Shown here in pieces: positions 9,001 through 17,100 of a stretch of 64,000 nucleotides of DNA. This DNA comes from Pleurocapsa minor GSE-CHR-MK 17-07R (GTDB lineage: Bacteria > Chloroflexota > Anaerolineae > Aggregatilineales > Phototrophicaceae): the NCBI GenBank assembly GCA_019359125.1, contig JAHHHY010000011.1, positions 1 to 64,000 on the forward strand, given 5' to 3'. How positions within the stretch are numbered: position 1 is the stretch's first letter; every line of letters begins with the position of its first letter. Below the pieces are notes generated by a model, which worked only from the letters and a program-made list of their open reading frames with translations, had not been told where the DNA came from and searched no databases. The position numbers and the translations under genes were made by a program.

Positions 9001-9524
9001 GCATCGGTGATATTTTTCAGCCAGGTCGTCTTGACGAAGCCGAATCGTTCGCTGGTGCGCCAGGCATACTGGTAAGCCAGACCGAGGTCGGTGTTGATTT
9101 CTTCAAAGACCAGGGTGGTTCCGGTCACGTTTTTATAGAGATTGCGCTGAATCGAATAGATGCCCTGCTGCTTTGAGAACGGCTCCCACAGGCTGGTGCG
9201 CCCCGCACGGGTGACCAGCAGGATCGCCTTGTTCCCGGTGTTGTCGCTGTTTTCTGTGAGCTTGTCTACCGTGTAATAGGGGAAAAGCGCGTGTTCTGCA
9301 TTGATTCGACCGGCTGACAATCCGCCGGTTGAGGCGATAAACAGCCAATGATCGGAGCTGCTAATGAGACTGATAAAAAAGGGCTCAATTGCGTCAAAAT
9401 TCTGTATCCGATAAAACGACTCGCCAAGGAGCCTGACGAAATCCCCGCGAACGGGCTGTTGAGTCTGTTTGTGTGCTGTGTCGCCAATAAAGATCGTCTG
9501 CGTATCCTGCTTCATGATCGGCAT
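6066..9524 (-). CDS. GH94/GH149/GH161-like glycoside phosphorylase (probable beta-glucan phosphorylase)
   Basis: A 1152-residue cytosolic protein. The N-terminal beta-sandwich region (about 1-330) is followed by a long helical barrel and a C-terminal region with YSHTPKGQGAKQPGMTGLVK, which resembles the QPGMTGxVKE signature of the GH94-type (GH-Q clan) phosphorylases. The size fits the large GH149/GH161 beta-1,3-glucan phosphorylases better than the ~800-residue cellobiose phosphorylases. It ends an operon with a secreted GH16 laminarinase-type enzyme and a sugar ABC importer, so it probably phosphorolyses imported beta-1,3-oligoglucans to glucose 1-phosphate. The ATG at 9524 (or 9515) is preferred because a longer frame starts inside the intercistronic hairpin. 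The family is inferred from motif and context; the exact CAZy family is uncertain. Confidence 0.62.
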   Translation of the reverse strand: MPIMKQDTQTIFIGDTAHKQTQQPVRGDFVRLLGESFYRIQNFDAIEPFFISLISSSDHWLFIASTGGLSAGRINAEHALFPYYTVDKLTENSDNTGNKAILLVTRAGRTSLWEPFSKQQGIYSIQRNLYKNVTGTTLVFEEINTDLGLAYQYAWRTSERFGFVKTTWLKNITDAPCQVELLDGLQNILPANVALTTQNVFSSLLDAYKRSELEPETGLAIFALNSTLTDLAEPSESLLATTVAQLGLPHADHLLSSAQLDRFRTGKPLTAETEVRGQRGAYLIHTTLDLTTHKGWSWHLIADVDQDSAAIAQKIGWLHGDPVTLAQELEEDIAANQATLRKIVASADGVQLTNNPIYSAHHFSNVMFNVMRGGIFADHYWVSAADFIEFVSVRNRHALQTNAAFFEALPARIQVSDLQTRAETHGSPDVIRLSYSFLPLTFSRRHGDPSRPWNRFAINVKKPDGSIKLDYEGNWRDIFQNWEALAYSYPEYVESMIATFLNATTADGYNPYRITYRGVDWEVPEPNNPWANIGYWSDHQIIYLLRLMEISTVVHPGRLQGFLTRFMFSSAHVPYHIKPYADLLKDPYNSIAFDWELEREIEAQQKEIGTDAKLLRAANGHVVQVSLAEKLLTLLLAKLVNLVPEGGIWMNTQRPEWNDANNALVGKGLSVVTLCYIRRYIAFCRESFSSSTVTSVPLNSEVQQFCTRIATILNQFQGSLGSSFTDEQRRSIMDALGETGSDYRWNLYQRGFSGDVVSSPVADIVAFLDLAQQYVEHSLRANRRSDGLYHSYNILHLDHGRAAIGHLDEMLEGQVAILSSGLLSGEESLTLLQSLRNSALYQPEQHTYILYPDKDLPGFLQKNRLTQEQVAGVALFDRLLEAHDTSVITRDINGVYHFSGHIRNFNDVSRALDALRGQARYADLVEAESGKIAALFEATFRHNEFTGRSGTFFAYEGLGSVYWHMVAKLLLAAQETAIRFRGTPTADALMACYLDIRDGLSFNKTPDAYGAFPTDAYSHTPKGQGAKQPGMTGLVKEVILSRQAEIGFSVREGRLVFDPTLLDRHEFLTEPAAFSYLDVFGHEQVIELKAGSLAYSICQTPVVVEHSDHLGITVHYANGSVQNVDGPVLDDFTSGHIFQRNGTIRYLTVFVP

Positions 9525-9553
9525 ACTTTCGCTTGGGAAGGGTGATCGCCGCC

Positions 9554-9586
9554 GTCCCTCGAAGCACAACTTGTGCTTCGAGGGAC
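9554..9586 (-). promoter_or_regulatory. Intercistronic hairpin between GH16 and phosphorylase genes
   Basis: A perfect inverted repeat with 16-bp arms (GTCCCTCGAAGCACAA) around a single central base; in RNA the loop would open to about five bases. It has no T-tract, so it is more likely an mRNA processing or stabilising element that sets the expression ratio than a full terminator. Confidence 0.55.
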
Positions 9587-9599
9587 ATGCGTTGCTGGG

Positions 9600-10454
9600 C
9601 TATGACCTCTGGAAGACGCGCACGTAGTCCACTAAATACTGTGTTGGAAAGACCGTATCCAGACCGATGGGCCCGGGGAGCGTTCCGCCCAGCGCGAGGT
9701 TGAGGATGAAGAAGAACGGTTGGTCAAAGGGCCAGTCGCGCTCGCCAACGTCGCTGCGCGAATACGATCCGTATTCTTCCCCGTCGTAAAACCAGGTGAT
9801 CTGGTCTTCATCCCACTCGATGCCATAGGTGTGGAACTCATCGGCAATGTCATAGTCCTGACGGTTCCAGTGGCTAAGCCCCAGCGCGCCCGAATAGCCT
9901 GGGCCGTGGATGGTTCCGAAGATCAGGTCTGGTTCCCTGCCAATATACTCCATAATGTCGATTTCACCGGAATTGGGCCAGCCGACCTCGCTGAAATTCG
10001 AGCCCAGCATCCAGAACGCGGGCCACAGCCCCCGGCCAACCGGCACTCTCAGGCGGGCCTCGATGCGCCCATACTGGAATTCCTGCAGGCCCTGCGACTT
10101 GAGCCGCGCTGATGTGTAGTACGACTCCATAAAGCGTTCCTGGCGCGCTTCAATCACCAGGAAGCCGTCTTCGATACGGGCGTTTTCAGGACGATCTGTA
10201 TAGTACTGTGACTCGCCATTGCCCCAGCCGCCAGCACCTATGTCATACGTCCAGTTTTCCTCGTTGATCTCGTCGCCATCAAACTCATCGTGCCAGACCA
10301 GCTCCCAGCCTTCGGGCACGACAATCGGTGTGGCTTCGGGTTCGGGTGTGGCCTCAGTCGTGGCGTCATCCTGGGCGGTGGCGGAGGTGACGAGACCGAT
10401 GCCCACGATCAGAAGTGCCAGCGGCAGAAACCAGCGATTAGCAGTTGTTCGCAA
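9600..10454 (-). CDS. Secreted GH16 endo-beta-1,3-glucanase (laminarinase type)
   Basis: A 284-residue GH16 enzyme. Residues 1-28 are a signal peptide (hydrophobic core LPLALLIVGIGLV, cleavage after ATAQ), then a Thr/Pro/Glu linker (29-46) and the beta-jelly-roll domain. The catalytic motif GEIDIMEYIG gives nucleophile Glu164, helper Asp166 and acid/base Glu169, with the beta-bulge Met of laminarinases. Other GH16 marks are WHDEFDG near residue 55, GRGLWPAFWMLG and the C-terminal VDYVRVFQ. It would cut beta-1,3(1,4)-glucans outside the cell for import by the adjacent transporter. Same strand and operon as the permeases and phosphorylase. Confidence 0.93.
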   Translation of the reverse strand: MRTTANRWFLPLALLIVGIGLVTSATAQDDATTEATPEPEATPIVVPEGWELVWHDEFDGDEINEENWTYDIGAGGWGNGESQYYTDRPENARIEDGFLVIEARQERFMESYYTSARLKSQGLQEFQYGRIEARLRVPVGRGLWPAFWMLGSNFSEVGWPNSGEIDIMEYIGREPDLIFGTIHGPGYSGALGLSHWNRQDYDIADEFHTYGIEWDEDQITWFYDGEEYGSYSRSDVGERDWPFDQPFFFILNLALGGTLPGPIGLDTVFPTQYLVDYVRVFQRS

Positions 10455-10510
10455 AATGTTACCCTCAAATATGCGCTAAGTGGCGTGATATCCATGGATG
10501 GTTATGTGTG

Positions 10511-11371
10511 TTATCCCTTGACGGAACCGGCAGTCAGCCCAGAGACGATATAGCGCTGCAGGAACAGGAACAGGATGACCATCGGCAGGGTCAGCATTAA
10601 CACAGCGGCTGCCAGTACGGGCCAGTCGCTGCCATACACGCCCTGGAACACAATCAGGCCACGCGTGATCGGATAGTAGTTGCTGTTGGTCAGGTAGATC
10701 GTCGGCAGGATGATTTCATTCCAGATGCCGATGGCATGCAGCACGATGACGGTAGCGAGCGCAGGCCGAATGAGCGGCAGCACGATCGACCAGACAAAAC
10801 GGAAATAGCCACAGCCATCGAGCGCGGCTGCTTCATCCAGCTCTTTGGGGACGGTTTTGATATAGTTCACCAGAATGACAATGCCAATCGGGTTGACAAT
10901 AAACAGCAGGATATACCCAACCGGGTTGTTATAGAGCCCCAGGCGTAATATGAGCTGGAATTGTGGAATAAGCGCCGGCGGTAAAAACAGCGCAATCACG
11001 AATAACGTCAGCAGCAGGCCGGAACGCTTCACGTAGCCACGCGCGATTGGGAACGCGACAAAAACGGCTGTCACGACGTAGATCGCGGTTGCGGAAACGG
11101 TGTACAGCGCCGAATTGAGCAGATACTGGGGGAAGTTCGCTTTCTCCCAGGCCTCAGCGAAATTCTCGAAATTCGGCTGGGTGGCCAGCGCGGTTGCATT
11201 GCGCATGAAAGACGGCGTCGTCCTCAGCGAGGTATTGACGAGCATCAGCAATGGGCCAAGATAGATGATCGCCATCACCACGAGAAACGCATACGATCCG
11301 ATCTTGCCCCATCCCACACGCCGAAAGGGTTGTGAAGGTGTCCGGGTTTTCAGGCTGGTGGTCGCACTCAT
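10511..11371 (-). CDS. Carbohydrate ABC transporter permease, MalG type
   Basis: A 286-residue permease with six membrane segments. The EAA loop reads ELDEAAALDGCGYFRFVWSI, the ATPase contact. A long hydrophilic stretch follows helix 1, and the C-terminus YIVSGLTAGSVKG is typical of MalG (CUT1) subunits. The ATG at 11371 overlaps the stop of the upstream permease (ATGA), so the two are translationally coupled. It imports an oligosaccharide, presumably beta-glucan fragments given the neighbouring GH16. No ATPase is encoded in this locus; a shared MsmX-type ATPase elsewhere is likely. Confidence 0.93.
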   Translation of the reverse strand: MSATTSLKTRTPSQPFRRVGWGKIGSYAFLVVMAIIYLGPLLMLVNTSLRTTPSFMRNATALATQPNFENFAEAWEKANFPQYLLNSALYTVSATAIYVVTAVFVAFPIARGYVKRSGLLLTLFVIALFLPPALIPQFQLILRLGLYNNPVGYILLFIVNPIGIVILVNYIKTVPKELDEAAALDGCGYFRFVWSIVLPLIRPALATVIVLHAIGIWNEIILPTIYLTNSNYYPITRGLIVFQGVYGSDWPVLAAAVLMLTLPMVILFLFLQRYIVSGLTAGSVKG

Positions 11372-12294
11372 CCCATTAACCTCGCTTCTCTGCGCCGCAG
11401 GATATACTGCAATGACAATCCGATCACTAGCACTAAAACGAACATGACAATTGATGCGGCGGCTGCGTAGCCCTGGCGGAAACTGGTCACCATGCTGCCG
11501 GACGTCTGCCCGAAGCCCGTCGCGTAAATCAGGTATCCCAGCACCTGCGTGCCGTTGCGGTAGCCGAGCAATACCAGAAACAGCTGCCATGCCTGAAGGC
11601 TGCCGATGACATTCAGCAGCAGGTTGGTGTTGACACTGGGCGTCAGCAGCGGCCACGTGACATTGGCAAATACCTGCCAATGGTTTGCGCCGTCAATGCG
11701 GGCTGCCTCATAGTAGTCTTCCGAGATGGTCTGGAGGCCGGCAAGGAAGATGATCATTGTCGTCCCCATGTTGGCCCAGATCTGGATCGCAATGACCCAG
11801 GCAAACGCCTCGGTGGGCTGCGCGCCCAGGAATTCGGAGCGAAGGCCGAATATCCCGAGGAACTGCGACAGTGGACCGCCGAGCGGGTACAGGAACAGGC
11901 TCCAGATCAACCCCTGAATGACAGCACCCAGAATGACCGGCATGAAGTACAGGGTTCTGAAGAAATTTCTGCCGCGCAACTTTTGATTCAGAACGATTGC
12001 GACCAGCAGGCCGATGCCGAACTGTATGGTGGTGACGAAGAAGCAGAAGACCAGCGTTCGTCCCACCGCGTTCAAATTGTCTCTGGCTGCCTGGCCCAGG
12101 AAGAGAAACTCATTGTAGTTGTCCAGCCCAACCCAGTTTATGGGCGCACCTGGCAAACCTGTAGCGTCTGTAAAAGAGTAAACTGAGGTCGCCAGCGAGG
12201 GGCCCAGCGCGACAACGAAGTAAGCAATAAGCCCCGGCAGCAGCAATAAGTAGGGAAGCCAGCGCGTTCGACCACGACCAAAGTGATACGTCAT
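11368..12294 (-). CDS. Carbohydrate ABC transporter permease, MalF type
   Basis: A 308-residue CUT1 permease. Its N-terminal segment LPYLLLLPGLIAYFVVAL, the NFFRTLYFMPVILGAV motif and the EAA loop EDYYEAARIDGANHWQVFAN identify the MalF-type partner of the downstream MalG protein. AAGGAGGAG lies before the ATG. A strong hairpin separates it from the binding-protein gene, which usually keeps permease levels lower than those of the binding protein. Confidence 0.93.
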   Translation of the reverse strand: MTYHFGRGRTRWLPYLLLLPGLIAYFVVALGPSLATSVYSFTDATGLPGAPINWVGLDNYNEFLFLGQAARDNLNAVGRTLVFCFFVTTIQFGIGLLVAIVLNQKLRGRNFFRTLYFMPVILGAVIQGLIWSLFLYPLGGPLSQFLGIFGLRSEFLGAQPTEAFAWVIAIQIWANMGTTMIIFLAGLQTISEDYYEAARIDGANHWQVFANVTWPLLTPSVNTNLLLNVIGSLQAWQLFLVLLGYRNGTQVLGYLIYATGFGQTSGSMVTSFRQGYAAAASIVMFVLVLVIGLSLQYILRRREARLMG

Positions 12295-12321
12295 AACATC
12301 ACTCCTCCTTTCTGGCGGAAC

Positions 12322-12360
12322 GCAACTGGGCTTCCCCCGATGCGAGGGAAGCCCAGTTGC
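12322..12360 (-). promoter_or_regulatory. Intercistronic hairpin between sugar-binding protein and permease genes
   Basis: Perfect 15-bp stem (GCAACTGGGCTTCCC and its complement) with a nine-base loop, directly after the binding-protein stop. No T-tract follows in the minus direction. Such stems commonly protect the binding-protein mRNA and reduce read-through to the permeases. Confidence 0.6.
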
Positions 12361-12371
12361 CAGATGATGAA

Positions 12372-13667
12372 TTAGTTGCTGGCAGCATCCAGGCCAGACT
12401 GGAGGTCAGCCTGAACCGTATCGGCAAGCGTCTGAGGATCATCAAACGTGCCAAACGGCTGGAAGTACGATGCCCACGGGTTGGCATACTGACCGACACC
12501 GCGCGGCGCGACCCAGTACTGCTCGAATCCCACACGGAAGTTGGCCAGATAGGGCGCGACCTGCTCACCGAGGCGGGTGTCCAGCTGCGCGGTCGGCTGC
12601 GTGGGGATGAAGCCCACAGCGTTGACGAACGCCTGATAATTTTCCGGCTCAGAGAACGCGGCCAGATAGGCCATGGAAGCCTCAGCATTCGGGGTGTTGG
12701 CAGCGACCGCCCAGCCCTGGTCGTACTTGCCGAACAGGTACTGATTGTCTTCAGCGTTATCGGAACCAGGGAACGGAATGTAGCCCCATTCGAATTCCGG
12801 CTCGGCGCTCTCGATGGCAGGCGCGTACCACGTTCCACCAGGGAACATCGCGACTGCGCCGGAGGCGAAACGGCCAGGAGCGGCATCACCAGCGATACCA
12901 CTGGCGCCAGATTCGATCATGTCGCGGGTGTAGACCTGCATCTTGGACCACATCTCCAGCGCCTGTTCGTCGTTCCATGTGGTCGTGCCTGTCCACAGGC
13001 CTTCGACCAACGCGGCCTGGTCGGGATACAGCGCACCGATCAGCCCGTAAGCGCCGACGAAAATCGGCCAGCCGTCACGTCCGCCCGCGGTCATGCACGG
13101 GATGCCAGCGGCGGTGAAGGTCTCGCAGGCCACAACCAGTTCATCCCACGTCGTCGGAACAGTGACGTTGTTTTCGGTGAACAGGTCCATGTTGTAGAAA
13201 ATGCCGCTGTAGGACACGCGACCCAGGTTGATCGAGTACACACGGCCGTTATAGGTGCCGGCGTCGGCGATTGTGGCTTCATCGTAGTTGGCGACGAATG
13301 GCTGGTCGGTCAGGTCCATCAGCAGGCCGGCATCAGCCAGCTGCTGCCAGTTCGGCGGATCGACGTTGGCCATGTAGGGCTGCGCTGCGTTGGAGAAGCC
13401 GAACATGTCGATCACGTCGATGTCGTTGGCGCTCAGACGGGTCTGCGTCACCGTGCTCAGGTCGTTGGCGTTCACCACCGACATATCAATCGCGATATCG
13501 GGGTTATTTGCCTGGAACTGCTCGTTAAACGCCTCCATGAATTCCACCATCGGGGGATTCTGGTGGACGAGCACGCGTAAGGTCGTGCTTTGTGCTGCCA
13601 GGGGCTGAATGAGCGTCATGCCCAACAGCGCTACGGCTGTAACGGAAAGCAAAACTGTCCTTCTCAT
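12372..13667 (-). CDS. Extracellular sugar-binding protein of ABC transporter (CUT1)
   Basis: A 431-residue family-1 solute-binding protein. Signal peptide RRTVLLSVTAVALLGMTLIQ, cleaved after PLAAQ; no lipobox Cys is visible. The mature start TTLRVLVHQNPP and the domain-linking TWDELVVACETF, GGTWYAPAIESAEPEFEWG and EASMAYLAAFSEPENYQAF elements match CUT1 binding proteins. It delivers the oligosaccharide to the two adjacent permeases. The ATG at 13667 is eight bases after GGGAG; an in-frame ATG two codons upstream is too close to the site. Confidence 0.9.
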   Translation of the reverse strand: MRRTVLLSVTAVALLGMTLIQPLAAQSTTLRVLVHQNPPMVEFMEAFNEQFQANNPDIAIDMSVVNANDLSTVTQTRLSANDIDVIDMFGFSNAAQPYMANVDPPNWQQLADAGLLMDLTDQPFVANYDEATIADAGTYNGRVYSINLGRVSYSGIFYNMDLFTENNVTVPTTWDELVVACETFTAAGIPCMTAGGRDGWPIFVGAYGLIGALYPDQAALVEGLWTGTTTWNDEQALEMWSKMQVYTRDMIESGASGIAGDAAPGRFASGAVAMFPGGTWYAPAIESAEPEFEWGYIPFPGSDNAEDNQYLFGKYDQGWAVAANTPNAEASMAYLAAFSEPENYQAFVNAVGFIPTQPTAQLDTRLGEQVAPYLANFRVGFEQYWVAPRGVGQYANPWASYFQPFGTFDDPQTLADTVQADLQSGLDAASN

Positions 13668-13792
13668 GATCATTTCTCCCTCATTAATTTATTCATCTGC
13701 TGGTGAACTGCTGTGATTCTGCAAGCGCGATGTCGAAAAACCTGATCTTTCCTCCTCCATCTCATCTTGTTGTTGGCGCGTTCGTCAGGCCA

Positions 13793-13987
13793 TCATGATT
13801 GCTTCCGCAAACGTTGCGCCGCTAAAAGACGCGCTTCCGGGTTGGGCTGGTAATTACACTCGCGAATAATCCGCAGCACACGCTCACGTGTCACGGCACT
13901 CACACCCGCCTGTCCGTTTGCAACGCGTGAGGCTGTTGAGCGTGACACCCCGGCTAATTTCGCGATCTCCTCTAAAGTGATCGCCAT
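13793..13987 (-). CDS. LacI-type HTH domain as a stand-alone 64-residue protein
   Basis: A complete LacI DNA-binding headpiece: [20 protein letters not shown], the [16 protein letters not shown] turn and the hinge-like [18 protein letters not shown]. It then stops where a normal LacI regulator would enter its sugar-sensing domain (about 270 more residues). AGGGG lies before the ATG, so it may be translated as is. A LacI-operator-like sequence is 22 bases upstream. It is either the remains of a truncated regulator or a split design working with the adjacent LacI-sensor hybrid kinase, which has the sensor but no such headpiece. Confidence 0.75.
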   Translation of the reverse strand: MAITLEEIAKLAGVSRSTASRVANGQAGVSAVTRERVLRIIRECNYQPNPEARLLAAQRLRKQS

Positions 13988-14008
13988 ACTTAACCCCTGG
14001 CTGCTTAT

Positions 14009-14022
14009 AGGAAGCGCTCCCA
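14009..14022 (-). promoter_or_regulatory. LacI-family operator-like site upstream of the HTH stub and glucan operon
   Basis: Minus-strand TGGGAGCGCTTCCT. The left half and centre match the LacI-family (CebR/BglR-type) operator TGGGAGCGCTCCCA, with two mismatches in the right arm. It lies at the promoter end of the putative glucan operon. Confidence 0.55.
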
Positions 14023-14162
14023 AAACCCAAATTCATTTTAGGAACTGCTCATATATGCGACATGAATAAAAGCGTGGCGCACATGGACATTTCATAGCCA
14101 CGTGCAGATGGCATGGTCTGGGGCCAGCAAAAGCAGAGAATCCGGGGAGAGGCTTGCAGGCC

Positions 14163-17100
14163 TCAGGAACGCCTGAAGATTTCGGGGGACATGCCGGTTT
14201 CGCGGTGGAAAATACGGCTGAAATAGCCGCTGTCGGAAAAGCCGACATTCGACGCGATCTCGGTGATGGTTTGCTGGCTTTCCTTTAGCAGGCGTTTGGC
14301 CTGATGAATCCGATAGCGCTGAAGGTAGGCGATCGGGGTTGTTCCCAGTTCCTGGCGGAAGCAGAACGTCAGATGATCTTCTGAAAGACCGACATGCTGT
14401 GCGATCGCCTGGCGTGAGATTGTCTCGGCAAAGTTCTCATGGATAAAGGCCATTGCCGCCCGAACCAGCCGCTGCGACTCGCCACTCAGTTTGCGTTTGT
14501 GTTCCAGTGCGGCGCTGATATGGCTGAGGGTTTCCTCGATACTGAACAGGCCTTTTCCCAGGACAGCCGCAACCCCCTGATTCAACTGCGCCATATCCGC
14601 TTCTGTCAGAACCTTGCCCGTGACCACGATAACGGGGATATTGCGTGTGGTTTCCATGCCGCGCATGGCCTCCAGCACCTGAAAGCCATCCATCTCCGGC
14701 ATCTGCAAGTCCAGCAGGATGAGATCGACGATCTCGCGGTGCAGGATTTCCAGGGCTTCCTTGCCGTTGCGCGCCTTGAGGACGCGGTTAGACGAAGAAT
14801 GCGACTGAACAATCCGGGCATGCATTTCCAGGGTGCCTGGCTCGTCATCGACGACCAGCACCGTGCGGTTTGGATGATGGGCATCCGGCAGCAGCCAATG
14901 CTGATCGAGTGCTCTGGTCAATTCCGAGATTTCGATCGGCTTGGTGAGGTAATCCAGCTGAAGCAATGACCCATTGACCTGCGAAGTCGAAAAGAAGAAT
15001 ACTGGCGTCGCGTCGAAGGCCTGGCTGGCCTTGATTTCTTTGAGCACATCCCAGCCGAGCGCCGTATCCCTGCTCACATCCAGCACAATCGCGTTGGGGC
15101 ATCCTCGGTTGAGCTGCAAGCGCCAGTCCGAGTCTCGTGCCAGCACCACGACATCCACGTCGAAGTCGCGCTGGCGCAGGTGTGCACACAGGCGCTCGCT
15201 CGTGTCGGGGTTGCCGGTCAGCACCGCCACACTTTGCCGTGCTGCCGGCTGTTTCTCCGGGCTCTGCGCCTGTTCGGGCGGTGGCTCCACCAGCGGGAGT
15301 GTGAAGGAGAAGGTTGAGCCTGCCCCCTCTTCGCCAGCCGAATACACAGAGATGCTGCCGCCGTGCATTTCGACAAGGCGCTTGCTGATCGCCAGGCCCA
15401 GGCCCAGCCCGCCAAAGCCGCGGGCCACGCTCCGGTCGGACTGCCGAAATTCGTCAAAGATCGCCCGTTGTTCATCGGGGGGAATGCCCAAACCCGTATC
15501 GCGCACCCGCACCCTGACGCTGGTGCCATCCTGTTCAAGGCGCAGGCTGACAGTACCGCTCGAGGTGAACTTGATCGCATTGTTGATCAGATTGAGCGCA
15601 ATCTGTCGCAGGCGCGTCGGGTCACCCCACACCCAGAGCTTCGTTTCGGGCAGCTCTGCCTCCCAGAGCAGTCCTTTGTCGGCTGCCAGCTGCCGGCCAC
15701 TTTCAGCGACCATGCGCAGCGTATACTCCAGATCGACGAATTCGTTGTGCAGGCGAAGCTGCCCGGCATCGCTGGTCGCCAGGTCGATCACATCGCCAAT
15801 CAGGCCGCCCAGGTGTTGTGAATACGCGTGGATGCGATCAACATCCCGTCGGGTTGTTTCGGGCAGGGAGGCGTCACTCTCGTCGCTGTCGCGCAGCACC
15901 ATGCCGCTTAAGCCCACAATCAGGTTGAGCGGTGTCCTCAGCTCATGGCTGATGGTGGACAGGAAGCGACTCTTCATCCGGTTCGCTTCTTCCGCCACGC
16001 GGCGGCTCTCGGTGGCTTCACGATACAGGCGGGCCGTGTTCAGCGCGCCGCCTAATTGCTGGACAATCGCACCATACAGATCAAAATGATCGGCATCAAA
16101 GGCCATAAAGCCGATCTGGCCGGACTGGTCAACCAGAGGGATGACGGTCAGGATGAACTGTCCCTCGGCAAACAGGCTTGCAGGCGGAAATTCCCGGCTG
16201 CGCAGGCGCACAAACTGCTGCTCTGGCTGGAGGGTATTGCGCACGGTCATCCACGCGACCGGATCCTCCTCCTCCGCTTCAAACAGCCCAAGCATAGCGG
16301 TGTGGATATCCATGTCGGGCAAGTGCGCCGCCAGGATGTCGTAGATCTGCATTTCATCGAGGGCGGTCAGCAACCTGGCCGTTAACAGGCTGAGGCGGCT
16401 GGATGTCCATCGCTCGTCCATGACGTAATGCTGGTGCTGACGCTGCATCGCGGCGCTGATCGTCAGTCTCGCCTCGCTCAGCAGCGCCCGCGCCAGCAGG
16501 GCTGATGCTGGCGTCGGCTCAGGGGTTTCACTGAATGCATCGCTCAGCAGAGAAATGGCATCCTGCCAGATATGGGTATCATCAGCGCCAGCGGCTGTCC
16601 GTTCAAGGACATCTGCGAGGGCTGTTTGAAATTCGGAACGCTCACCGTGCTGAAGGCTTGCCGCGAAGGCGCGCACTAAACGCTCGCACAGCACCAGCCC
16701 TTCCTCCTCGGTGAGGCTGTGCGCCTGATTCAGGATGGCGGATGCCAGTGCGCCTGCCAGCGGGGCATGGGTCTCGCTGCCCTCTGACCGCTGTGACAGG
16801 CTGCCGGGCTGCGTCACACCCCCGCACCCGCACGATTCGCGTATCACCAGATGGGTATCGACCTGAACCAGTTCAGGCAGCGCCGTCGCGCTTTCAATCG
16901 ATTGCAACAGCAGATCGACGGCGCGATAGCCCATATCGAACAAAGGCACATGAATGCTGCTCAGGCCTGGTTTCTGGGCGCTGCCCTCCAGGCGGTTGTC
17001 AAACCCGATCACGGCGACATCGTGCGGGATGCGCCGCCCGGCGTCCTTGAGCGCCTGCATCGCCCCTAATGCCGATTCGTCATTGCTGGCCAGGACTGCT

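Noticed and set aside
13806..13818. CGCAA-ACG-TTGCG as a second LacI operator before the sugar-binding protein.
   Set aside because: It lies inside the 3' end of the HTH coding sequence, has short arms, and does not match the site at 14009.
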